A stretch of 56,341 bases of DNA from Actinobacteria bacterium Ga0077560 (lineage in GTDB: Bacteria > Actinomycetota > Thermoleophilia > Miltoncostaeales > Miltoncostaeaceae), in NCBI GenBank assembly GCA_001464275.1, contig LNFL01000141.1, positions 1 to 56,341 on the forward strand, in the 5' to 3' direction. Position 1 is the first letter of the stretch. Each line of letters starts with the position of its first letter. The notes beneath the pieces are model-generated. The model worked only from the letters and a program-made list of their open reading frames with translations. It ran no database searches and was not told the origin of the DNA. This document shows, piece by piece, positions 35,746 to 43,197 of the stretch. The translations under genes were made by a program, and so were the position numbers.

Positions 35746-36417
35746 TCAGGCGAACCGGGCGACCAGCTCGTCCAGGTGCCCCACGATGAGGTCGGCGCCT
35801 GCGCGCTCCAGCTCCCGGCGCGTGGCGAACCCGGTGAGGACCCCCACGGTCTGGGCGCCCGCCGCCCGGCCGGCCCGGATGTCGACGGGCAGGTCGCCGA
35901 CCATCACGCCGGCCGACGGCGGAAGGCCCAGCGCGGCCATGGCCGCGAGCACCGGCTCCGGGTGCGGCTTGGTGCGGCGGCAGCTGAGCCCGCTCATCAC
36001 CACGTCCATCATGGACGTGAGGCCGTGCTCGTCCATGAAGTGCAGCACCGTGGCCTCGGGGCCGGCCGAGACGATCCCCAGGGGCAGCCCCCGGCCGTGA
36101 AGCGCGCGGACGGCCTCACCCGCGGTCGGCACCAGCCGCGTGCCGCCGTGCCCTCCGGGGGACAGCCGGGCGGCGAGACGGTTCAGCGGGGCGTCCATGT
36201 CGAAGCGGTCGGCCTGGGAGAACAGGTGCTGCACCGGGTTCTCGATCCGCATGATGATCCAGCGCGTCACGCGCTCGGCCCGGTGCGCGCCCAGGAACCG
36301 GTCGACCGCGCGCGCGGCGCGCTCCGCCAGCTCGTCGTCGGTGTCGCGCAGCGTCCCGTCGATGTCGAACAGGACGGCCCGCACGCGCTGGGGATCGAAC
36401 GCCATCCGCCGGATCAT
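35746..36417 (-). CDS. HAD-superfamily phosphatase
   Basis: 223 residues. Motif I AVLFDIDGTLRDTDDE with the nucleophile and acid aspartates, motif II LGIVSAGPEA, motif III lysine in RTKPHPEPVL, and motif IV VMVGDLPVDIRAGRAAGA. The cap is helical, inserted after motif I, as in subfamily IA (phosphoglycolate phosphatase and beta-phosphoglucomutase relatives). An unusually long helical segment RWIIMRIENPVQHLFSQADR sits in the cap. ATG at 36417 (or 36405). Substrate unknown. Confidence 0.9.
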   Translation of the reverse strand: MIRRMAFDPQRVRAVLFDIDGTLRDTDDELAERAARAVDRFLGAHRAERVTRWIIMRIENPVQHLFSQADRFDMDAPLNRLAARLSPGGHGGTRLVPTAGEAVRALHGRGLPLGIVSAGPEATVLHFMDEHGLTSMMDVVMSGLSCRRTKPHPEPVLAAMAALGLPPSAGVMVGDLPVDIRAGRAAGAQTVGVLTGFATRRELERAGADLIVGHLDELVARFA

Positions 36418-36439
36418 GCCCGACGGCGGCTCGCGGCCG

Positions 36440-37801
36440 TCAGGCCGCCGGGCTGAGCGCCGCGATCCTCCAGGGCACCGGGTCCCCGGCGTCCTGCAGG
36501 GCCATCGTCCAGTGCTCGGTGAAGCGGGAGGCGCGCATGTCGGATCCGGCGACGGCGTCGGCGGTGTCCCGGTCCTGCAGGAACCGGATGCCGTGCAACC
36601 GCACCTCCACGTCCACGCGCGCGGGTGTGGCGGCCGCGTCCACATGGGTGATCGTGATGCCCTCGATGCGCAGGCCGCGCACGACCACCCGGTGACGGCC
36701 GTCCGGCCCGTCCGGATGCAGCAGCTCCCGCGCCGCGTCCGGCGTCGCGGTCTGCAGGAGGGCGTCGTCCTGACCGTCCACCGCGGCGGCCCAGGCGCCC
36801 ACGGCCCGGCGGGCGGCCGCCTCGATGACGCCGGGGTCGAAGCGCTCGTCCGAGAGCGACATGTCGCGGGCGGCGGCGAGCGCCGGCCCGGAGAAGTCGA
36901 GGTCCGCCACCTCCGACAGCGCGATCCCGTCGGGCACCCGATCGGCGACCGCCAGGTCGGACAGCGCCTGGTCGGACATCGACGGGTCCTGCGCCGGGTC
37001 CGCCACCACCGGGGCGGTGAGGTTGTGCCGGCCCTCGGCGTCCTGCTCGATCGACATCAGCATCCAGCCGTCGCCATGGGGCGCCAGCGTCCAGTACTCG
37101 CGCAGGCCGGTCTCGGGGTCGGTCGAGCCGTCGTGGTGGATGACCACGCCCGAGCGGTCGACGACGTGGTCGTTCAGAGTGGCGGAGATCCGCACCACCA
37201 CCCGGTCGGCGGCCTCGCCGGCCAGGTTGGTGAGGCCCACGTACTCCACGCCGACGGGGCCGATGACGCTCACGCGGTTGTGCCAGCCCTTCCTGGCGAA
37301 GTCGTCCAGCCCGGGGGTCACCATCCGCTCGAGCGCGGGGACGTCCCGGGCATCCCACGCGCGCTGGATGTCGCGGAACAGGGCCTCGGCCGCCGGGATG
37401 ACCCGCTCGGGAGCGAAGTCGGGGTCGTCCTCGGCCGCCACCCGGGCCGCGCCGGCCACCTCGGCCGTGCGCGCGCGCCGGAGGCCGGCGGTGGCACGGT
37501 CGGCGGCCCTGGCCGCGGCGACGGTCCAGCGGGCGACGGTCTGCCGCTTGCGCCAGGAGATGAACATGACGGTGCCCATCACGCCGACGAAGACGATGAT
37601 GAAGCGCGGGTCGGCGTCACCCCCGCCCCCGCCCCCGCCGCCACCGCTCCCGCCGCCGCCGCTGTAGCCCCCTCCACCACCACCGCCGCCGCCACCACCG
37701 CCGAAGCCACCGGTGCCGCCTCCGGCGGAGCCCAGCAGCACGGAGGGTGCGCCCAGCAGGAACAGCGACAGCGTCAGCGGGAGCAGCCGGAGGAGTCTCA
37801 T
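36440..37801 (-). CDS. Membrane-anchored Tim44-like domain protein with glycine-rich linker
   Basis: 453 residues. A signal-like segment (LLRLLPLTLSLFLLGAPSVL) is followed by about 40 almost pure Gly/Ser residues, then a membrane helix (RFIIVFVGVMGTVMFISW). A soluble alpha+beta region (EALFRDIQRAWDARDVPALE, then several NTF2-like strands) resembles the Tim44/Mba1-type domain found in bacterial membrane proteins of unknown role. A second, related half (residues about 330-450, VGAWAAAVDGQDDALLQTA) may be a duplicated domain. The start overlaps the stop of the upstream membrane gene (ATGA), so the two are coupled. Confidence 0.75.
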   Translation of the reverse strand: MRLLRLLPLTLSLFLLGAPSVLLGSAGGGTGGFGGGGGGGGGGGGYSGGGGSGGGGGGGGGDADPRFIIVFVGVMGTVMFISWRKRQTVARWTVAAARAADRATAGLRRARTAEVAGAARVAAEDDPDFAPERVIPAAEALFRDIQRAWDARDVPALERMVTPGLDDFARKGWHNRVSVIGPVGVEYVGLTNLAGEAADRVVVRISATLNDHVVDRSGVVIHHDGSTDPETGLREYWTLAPHGDGWMLMSIEQDAEGRHNLTAPVVADPAQDPSMSDQALSDLAVADRVPDGIALSEVADLDFSGPALAAARDMSLSDERFDPGVIEAAARRAVGAWAAAVDGQDDALLQTATPDAARELLHPDGPDGRHRVVVRGLRIEGITITHVDAAATPARVDVEVRLHGIRFLQDRDTADAVAGSDMRASRFTEHWTMALQDAGDPVPWRIAALSPAA

Positions 37802-38388
37802 GCCCTCACCGATCCGGACCGGTCGGCCGCCGTTACCGTGAGCATCGTGGCGGCGATGGCGGCGCCGATGGTGCCCAGCACCATGTCCCCGAGCGTGTCG
37901 GTGTACGCGGTGGCCAGCTCGGTCCCCCCACGGATGAACGCGTAGTACTCACCCACCTCCCAGCCCAGGGCCAGGAGGGAGCCCACGCCGGCGATGAGCC
38001 ACCACGACGCCCACCGCGGCCCGCGCACCGACCGCAGCATCAGCAGCCCCACGCCGGCCATGAGGAACACCCAGTTCACCAGGTGGTTCGCGTCGTCCCA
38101 CCACTCGATGGTGTCGTACAGGTCCAGCGTGTTGCCGGTCACGTCCACCAGGAACGGCAGCGCGATGAGCGAGAACGCCGCCCACGGCGCATCCGCGGTG
38201 CGTGCGCGGTTCTTGAGGAACCACCAGGCCGGCGCGGCGAGGATCATCACCGGGTAGGCGATCAGCCGGGCGGTGAACGCCTTGCCCTCGAACTGCTCCA
38301 GATGCGGGAACAACACGGCGACCGCAAGCTGCCCCTCGGTGGCGGCGAGCACCGCGAGGAAGACCCAGGGCTGCGACCGGCGAGGCAC
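37798..38388 (-). CDS. Membrane protein, YjdF/DUF2238-like
   Basis: 196 residues from GTG 38388. About six membrane helices. The loop GNTLDLYDTIEWWDDANHLVN, with its WWDDxxH signature, and the following GLLMLRSVR, LALGWEVGEYYAF and DTLGDMVLGTIGA blocks match the YjdF-type family (function unknown). A vegetative-like promoter ends seven bases before this GTG, indicating a leaderless transcript. A GTG at 38442 is open upstream but would lie upstream of that -10 and is disfavoured. Confidence 0.75.
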   Translation of the reverse strand: MPRRSQPWVFLAVLAATEGQLAVAVLFPHLEQFEGKAFTARLIAYPVMILAAPAWWFLKNRARTADAPWAAFSLIALPFLVDVTGNTLDLYDTIEWWDDANHLVNWVFLMAGVGLLMLRSVRGPRWASWWLIAGVGSLLALGWEVGEYYAFIRGGTELATAYTDTLGDMVLGTIGAAIAATMLTVTAADRSGSVRA

Positions 38389-38395
38389 CTGGCCG

Positions 38396-38424
38396 AGGAT
38401 AGGGCCAACCTTCCGGAATCCAAA
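38396..38424 (-). promoter_or_regulatory. Leaderless promoter of the YjdF-like gene
   Basis: TTTGGA (38424-38419), a 17-base spacer, TATCCT (38401-38396), then seven bases to the GTG start codon. The arrangement fits transcription starting at or next to the start codon, as is common in actinobacteria. Confidence 0.5.
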
Positions 38425-38546
38425 CGACGGAGCGCGCCGCACTCACTCGGGGTCGCGCCGCCGCCTGGTGCTCGCCGTGCCGGTGTCCTCGCGGACACCC
38501 GGCCTTCAGGCCCTCGGCACGTCCCGCATCCGACCGGTCGGGACGG

Positions 38547-38750
38547 TCAGCGGCCCGGCGGCCTGGGGATCGGCGTCATGCCGCCCGGCCCGCTCTTGTC
38601 GAGGCCCGGAGGAGCCATGAGCGGCGCCGAGAAGCTGCGCGCGGCGTCCTCTCCGCACGTCGGGCACGGCGCGCTCGACGGCGCGGTGCCCATGGGGAAG
38701 GTCAGTTCGAACAGGCCGTCGCGCCCGCACCGGAAGTCGTATCTCGCCAT
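38547..38750 (-). CDS. FmdB-type putative regulatory zinc-ribbon protein, degenerate first knuckle
   Basis: 67 residues. MARYDFRCGRDGLFELTFPM then APCPTCGEDAARSFSAPLM gives the FmdB/CxxC_CXXC_SSSS pattern. The first knuckle normally reads CxxCG; here it is CGRDG, with the second cysteine replaced by aspartate, while the second knuckle (CPTCG) is intact. Zinc binding may be altered. The tail GLDKSGPGGMTPIPRPPGR is typical of family members. Function unknown. Confidence 0.78.
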   Translation of the reverse strand: MARYDFRCGRDGLFELTFPMGTAPSSAPCPTCGEDAARSFSAPLMAPPGLDKSGPGGMTPIPRPPGR

Positions 38751-38935
38751 GGGCGGGAGCCTACCCGCTCGTCGCGGCCCGCGGCGGACACATCCCGAGC
38801 GCCTCGTCACCGCCGAACGGCGGGCGCGATCGGCGCCGCCCGGAGGTGGGGCCTGTACCGGCATCAAACGGGGATCTGTACATGGACGGTGGTGTCGCAC
38901 TCCGGCCCGCTCTTGTCCATGCCGATACCGCGGGT

Positions 38936-39256
38936 ATGCCCGTTGCCTCGCCGACTGCCATGGTTCGTGTTCTGCGCGGTGAGCAGATCGCGACATGGCT
39001 TGGCTGGAGCGCGGTCATTGCCGCGTTTGGGGCGTGGCTTGCGGTCCCGCATGCGATGGCAGGGGTTCTCTTGGCCGTCGCCTTCTTCGCGGGGCTCGGC
39101 AGCCTCGGCGTTCTGGTGCCGACGTGGAGGTTGGCGCGCCAACACAGGCAGCCCGTGCACCGCCAGGTCATCCTCGCGACTGCGGCCGGGCTCCTCGCGG
39201 TGTTCGCCGAAGCCGGTGCTCTCGCCGCTGTCATCCTGGCCGGAGGTCCGGGGTAG
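38936..39256 (+). CDS. Small membrane protein, hypothetical
   Basis: 106 residues from the ATG at 38936. Two or three hydrophobic helices (WSAVIAAFGAWLAVPHAM, AGVLLAVAFFAGLGSLGVLV, and a C-terminal LAAVIL). GC content is lower than in flanking genes. No family recognised. A longer frame from 38846 is open; the shorter start avoids an unstructured leader. The minus-strand segment overlapping its 5' end resembles the tail of FmdB. Confidence 0.5.
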   Translation: MPVASPTAMVRVLRGEQIATWLGWSAVIAAFGAWLAVPHAMAGVLLAVAFFAGLGSLGVLVPTWRLARQHRQPVHRQVILATAAGLLAVFAEAGALAAVILAGGPG

Positions 39257-39323
39257 TCCCAACAGTACGTGGCTCCGGCCGGTAGTGGCTCGCCCGGTGC
39301 GCTCGGAGGACGTCTCGCTGTGT

Positions 39324-39659
39324 TCAGCGGAACGGAAAGTCCCGGATGAACGCGATCACCAGTGCGCCGATGACGACCGCCGGGAGCGCAGCGAGGACGC
39401 TGCCCACAATCGCCGAGACGGGAAAGCGCACACCGGCTTTGGAGGCGCGAACCCCGACTGCCACCGCCTGGATGAACGCCAACGGGATCGCGATGAGCAC
39501 CGTCCACAGCAGAGACAAGCCGATGGTCCGGCCCCACTGCAGATGGTCGAGGATGAGCGCAAGGGTCAGACCGCCGGTTGCCGTGACCCCCAGCCCCAGA
39601 GTGAGATGCCCCGCCGACGCGATCCGGCACTCCACGGCCCGGATGTCATCTCGCGTCAA
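39324..39659 (-). CDS. Small membrane protein, hypothetical
   Basis: 111 residues from TTG 39659 (GTG at 39635 is an alternative). Three hydrophobic helices (LGLGVTATGGLTLALILD, IGLSLLWTVLIAIPLAFI, IVGSVLAALPAVVIGALV) with a basic loop GVRASKAGVRF before the last one. Converges with the preceding small membrane gene. Lower GC than the genome. No family recognised. Confidence 0.5.
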   Translation of the reverse strand: MTRDDIRAVECRIASAGHLTLGLGVTATGGLTLALILDHLQWGRTIGLSLLWTVLIAIPLAFIQAVAVGVRASKAGVRFPVSAIVGSVLAALPAVVIGALVIAFIRDFPFR

Positions 39660-40051
39660 TGGCTCGCTCGGGTACTACTGCCCGCGTCATCGTTCTTGAG
39701 CATGTGATGACCGTATCGTCGATTGCGTCCGCCGGATCAATGCCTACTCGTCCGTATCCCAGGCGCCGCGCGGGTTCCCGGCTGTGCAAGCACCCGGCAA
39801 GAGTCCGAGTGGCTCGCCTCACCCACCTGCACCGCTGGCTCGGCGCTGGTGAGGGCACCGGGCCCATGGTCATCTCGGAGAGTCGCACCGGACGACGCCT
39901 GAAGATCCGGGCCCAAAAACGTGCTCAAGCCCCGGTCGCGGCCGGTACCCCCGTGCCCGAAACCCATTCGAACCCAGCCGCCTGACCATCAGGCAAAGCT
40001 GTGCTCAGGCCCTCGCCCCCTCCCGCGAGGGTACGGGAGGCCCAGAACGAC
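39660..40051. other. Lower-GC gene-less stretch beside ssrA
   Basis: About 390 bases of roughly 60-65% GC. A 108-codon plus-strand frame (39659-39985) and a 76-codon minus frame are open but have no recognisable protein features. GCCTGA-CCA-TCAGGC forms a hairpin at 39980-39994. At 40010-40040 the segments CCCTCGC, CTCCCG, CGAGGG and CGGGAG are interleaved so that they could form two exclusive hairpins or a pseudoknot. Nothing else is evident. Confidence 0.45.
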
Positions 40052-40093
40052 TTCGGGGAGAGCCTCAGGACTTTCCCTGAAACTCTCCCCGAA
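40052..40093 (-). terminator. Large hairpin just after tmRNA
   Basis: An 11-bp stem TTCGGGGAGAG/CTCTCCCCGAA with an inner TCAGG/CCTGA stem begins about ten bases after the tmRNA 3' end on the minus strand. No U-run follows. Probably a transcription stop or processing signal for ssrA. Confidence 0.5.
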
Positions 40094-40101
40094 ACCCCCT
40101 A

Positions 40102-40447
40102 GGTGGACCCGGCCGGCACTGCCCCGGCGTCCGAAAGCCTTTGCATGTCAGTTTCTCCGAGCGCAGCCGTCGGGAAGATCTCGCGGGTGGCGGCCCCGTC
40201 GGCCCACCGTCCACTCGCCAGGTGCTCCTGAAATCTCACTCACCGCAGGGTCACTAGATGACACCGGTGATCTCCTCCGTGACCCGGAAGAAGGCCGATG
40301 GCTCTCAGTTACTGCTGATTAGGCAGCGAGAGCGAGCTTGGGAGAAGTCTCCGCAGCTACTTTGTTGTCCCGGTTGGTAACGCGGTCCACCGGGTCCGCG
40401 GCTCGCTGACCGACACCCTCCAACTCCGTCGAAACTGGATCGGGCCC
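40102..40447 (-). ncRNA. ssrA: Transfer-messenger RNA (tmRNA)
   Basis: Rescues stalled ribosomes with SmpB (gene at 45410). About 346 bases. The 5' strand GGGCCCG (40447-40441) pairs at all seven positions (one G-U) with CGGGTCC (40111-40105), followed by discriminator A and CC(T), so CCA is completed post-transcriptionally. CCAGTTTCGACGG is the conserved 5' D-like motif. The tag frame GCG...GCC-TAA (40354-40319) encodes AETSPKLALAA, ending in the degradation signal. Its position relative to AAAGTAGCT matches the resume context. A T-stem GCCGG/CCGGC (40128-40112) is present, but the 7-base loop is GGCAGTG rather than TTCRANN, which is abnormal. The pseudoknot region was not folded. Confidence 0.88.
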
Positions 40448-40457
40448 AGGTGGAGTC

Positions 40458-40486
40458 AGGGTAGCACCGGCGGGGCGAATCGCCAG
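40458..40486 (-). promoter_or_regulatory. Probable ssrA promoter
   Basis: CTGGCG (40486-40481), a 17-base spacer and TACCCT (40463-40458), ten bases before the predicted mature 5' G at 40447. Moderate match to the vegetative consensus. Confidence 0.45.
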
Positions 40487-40583
40487 ATCGTGGGTTGAGC
40501 GATTTCGGCCAAGGGTCGATACGGAATGTGCCGCACCTCCGATCCGCGGCGCCTCCCCAGCACACGCCCACGCAAGGATGCAC

Positions 40584-43118
40584 ATGGGACGCAGCAGAAT
40601 CGCCCGGCTGCTCTGCGTCGCGCTCGCCGCGACCGCCGCCGTACCGCTCACCGCCGGCGCCGCGGTGGAGACCTGGCCCGCGACGGCCTCGGACAAGGTC
40701 TTCCCGGACACCGCGAAGCCCGCGACGGCGGAGGCCGTGGTCTCCATCGCCGCCGCACGCGACGAGTACGAGGGCGCGCAGATCGCGATCCGCAGCGACC
40801 AGGCCATCACGATCACCCCGGTCGTGACCGACCTCACCGGGCCGGGCACCATTCCGGCCTCGGCCGTCGAGGTGTTCCGCGTCGGGTACGTGCAGCTCAC
40901 CAAGCCCAGCACCGGCGTCGACGCCCTGGCCGGCGGCGGGCGATACCCGGACCCGCTCATCCCGGTGCGCGGGAGCGTCACGATCCCCGCTGGCGAGACC
41001 ACCAGCATCTACGTGCTGGTCCACGTCCCCGCCGGCGCCGCCGCGGGCGTCCACGAGGGCACCATCGACCTGGGCGCCGCCGGACAGGTGCCGCTGAAGG
41101 TCGACGTGGCCCCGGTGACCGCGAACCGCACCGACTACAAGGTCACCGCGCGCCTGTCGGTGCTGAGCCTGGCGGAGGTGCTGGGCACCACCCAGGACGA
41201 CCCGGCCTTCATCGCGGGCGTCTACGACTCCCTCATCCCGATGCTCGCCGAGCACGGCGTGAGCCCGGGCCGGCCGCCCGTGACGTACCCGCAGATCGAC
41301 GGGTCCTGGAACATGAACTGGACCGGCGGCGCCAGCACCCGCCTGGACCGGTTCCTCGCCGCGCCGTTCGCGGCCATCGAGGTGCCGTTCCTGCCGAACT
41401 ACCCGGACGTGGGTGGCGAGGACCGGACCTACCTCAAGGACGCCCAGCGCCGGGCGGCCGCGCAGTCCATCGCCGGACGCTTCGGCGCGTCCGCGATCGC
41501 CCGCAGCTACTCGCTGGTCATCGACGAGCCGCGCACCGACGAGTACGCGACGGTCGTCCGGGGCGCCCGCCAGCTGCACTCCGCCACCCCGCCCATCCCC
41601 GCGATGGTCACCGAGGCCCCCACCAAGGACGCCATGAAGGCCATGGGCGCCGACGTGGACATCTGGACGCCGCCGATCTGGGACCACTACAAGGACCCCG
41701 CCGCGAGCCGGAAGGTCCTGGCATCCGGCAAGCAGCTGTGGTGGTACACGTACGGCAGCGACACCCAGCGGTTCACGCCCAACGTGCTCATCGACAAGCC
41801 CACCACCGAGCCGCGCGTGCTGGGGTGGCTGGCCGAGGGCGAGGGCGTCCAGGGCTTCTTCTACTGGGGCCTGAACAACTGGAAGGACAAGATCTCCGAG
41901 GGCGTCCAGGTGGTGCGGTCGCCGAACGTCGACCCCTGGTACCTGAGCCACACCAAGATCGACGTGGAGTGCGGCGACGGCAAGACCAAGCGGGCCGTCG
42001 GCGGCAACGGCGAGGCCAGCCTCATCTGGCCGGGACCGTCCACCTCCGAGCCCGCCTACGGGTCGCTGCGCCTGGAGGCGCTGCGCGACGGCGCCGAGGA
42101 CTACTCGATCCTGAAGGCCCTCCGGGCCGCCGACCCGGTGTTCCACGACCGCGTGCTCGCCGGGTTGGTGAGCCCGTACACGGGCGCCTCCGACGGGCAG
42201 AACGCCTGCCTGGACGCCTCGCGCCCCGGCTACCTGCCCGTCGTGGAGACCGCCCCCACGGCCATCGAGTCCACCCGCCGCGCGGTGCTCGACCGGCTCT
42301 CCGGACGTCCCCTGCCCACCATCACCGGGCGGGTCGTGTTCGGTGGCGGCAAGCCCGGGGCGAAGGGCAAGGGCATGGGCGTCTCCGGACGGGGCGTGCC
42401 GAGCGCCGCCGTCCGCTTCGCCGGGTTCGAGACCACCACGGACCGCAACGGCTACTGGACCCTGGCCAACGTCCCCAACACCCCCGGCACGCTCCGCGTG
42501 AGCCGTGACCCGGTGGGCAAGGTGGACGCGATCGAGGTGCCGGTCACCACCGCCGACCTGGCCGCCGGCACGGTCACCGTGCCGCCGCTGCCGGCGCCCG
42601 ACGGGCGCACGGTCACCGGGCTCGGCCTGATGCCGTTCCGGGCCACCATGGCGCCGGCGTCGGTGCGGTCGGCCAAGGGCGGCGTGCTCACGCTCCGCCT
42701 CGCCAACGCGTACAAGCCGAACGGCGACTCCAAGTACGTCGCGGGCGGGACGACCCCGTCCGTGGAGGCCACCTACCCGCGCATCGCCAAGACCAAGGCG
42801 GCGCGTGACTGGCGGGGCTACCGGTACCTCGACATGACCGTCGAGGTGCTCCAGGAGGCCGCCCCCGGGCAGCGCTGGTACCTCATCGTGACGCCCGGCG
42901 GGCACTTCGCGAACAGCCGCAACCTGGCCATCGGCCGCAAGGTGCAGCACGTTCGCGTGGACCTGCGGGCCGCGCACCCCGACAAGGGGAAGATGAAGCG
43001 GATGAACGACGTGCGCTACATCCGGTTCGGCCTGCAGAGCGCCCTGCCGAAGGTCTGGCGCGGCGGGCACACCCCCACGGTGCGGCTGAAGATCTCCGAC
43101 CTGCAGCTCGTGAAGTAG
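40584..43118 (+). CDS. Secreted DUF4091 glycoside hydrolase-like protein
   Basis: 844 residues from ATG 40584 (ATG 40578 also possible; AAGG lies six bases before 40584). Signal peptide IARLLCVALAATAAVPLTAG. An N-terminal beta domain leads into a barrel-like region (FLPNYPDVGGEDRTYL, YSLVIDEPRTDEY with an acidic pair, DIWTPPIWDHYKD, GFFYWGLNNWKD). It ends in the DUF4091 hallmark LRLEALRDGAEDYSIL near residue 505, related to GH123-type N-acetylgalactosaminidases. A carboxypeptidase-regulatory-like beta domain (TTTDRNGYWTLANVP) and a C-terminal beta-sandwich follow. Likely an extracellular carbohydrate-active enzyme; substrate inferred only. Confidence 0.85.
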   Translation: MGRSRIARLLCVALAATAAVPLTAGAAVETWPATASDKVFPDTAKPATAEAVVSIAAARDEYEGAQIAIRSDQAITITPVVTDLTGPGTIPASAVEVFRVGYVQLTKPSTGVDALAGGGRYPDPLIPVRGSVTIPAGETTSIYVLVHVPAGAAAGVHEGTIDLGAAGQVPLKVDVAPVTANRTDYKVTARLSVLSLAEVLGTTQDDPAFIAGVYDSLIPMLAEHGVSPGRPPVTYPQIDGSWNMNWTGGASTRLDRFLAAPFAAIEVPFLPNYPDVGGEDRTYLKDAQRRAAAQSIAGRFGASAIARSYSLVIDEPRTDEYATVVRGARQLHSATPPIPAMVTEAPTKDAMKAMGADVDIWTPPIWDHYKDPAASRKVLASGKQLWWYTYGSDTQRFTPNVLIDKPTTEPRVLGWLAEGEGVQGFFYWGLNNWKDKISEGVQVVRSPNVDPWYLSHTKIDVECGDGKTKRAVGGNGEASLIWPGPSTSEPAYGSLRLEALRDGAEDYSILKALRAADPVFHDRVLAGLVSPYTGASDGQNACLDASRPGYLPVVETAPTAIESTRRAVLDRLSGRPLPTITGRVVFGGGKPGAKGKGMGVSGRGVPSAAVRFAGFETTTDRNGYWTLANVPNTPGTLRVSRDPVGKVDAIEVPVTTADLAAGTVTVPPLPAPDGRTVTGLGLMPFRATMAPASVRSAKGGVLTLRLANAYKPNGDSKYVAGGTTPSVEATYPRIAKTKAARDWRGYRYLDMTVEVLQEAAPGQRWYLIVTPGGHFANSRNLAIGRKVQHVRVDLRAAHPDKGKMKRMNDVRYIRFGLQSALPKVWRGGHTPTVRLKISDLQLVK

Positions 43119-43140
43119 GTCAACCCGGTTCCGGCGGGGA

Positions 43141-43172
43141 CCGCCGGCCCACCCCTCGGGGAGGGCCGGCGG
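43141..43172. terminator. Bidirectional hairpin between convergent genes
   Basis: CCGCCGGCCC pairs with GGGCCGGCGG, and an inner CCCC/GGGG extends the stem. It lies in the 79-base gap between the DUF4091 and chemoreceptor stops. No U-run. Confidence 0.65.
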
Positions 43173-43197
43173 GTCGGAGCCCGGCGGTGTCGCCCGG

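Noticed and set aside
37620..37700. CCGCC-rich tandem repeat
   Set aside because: It is the reverse complement of the glycine-rich linker codons of the Tim44-like protein, low-complexity coding rather than a separate element.
39940..39985. TTCGAAC near 39967 suggesting a tRNA T-arm
   Set aside because: The five bases on either side do not pair on either strand, and no acceptor, anticodon or D-arm can be built around it.
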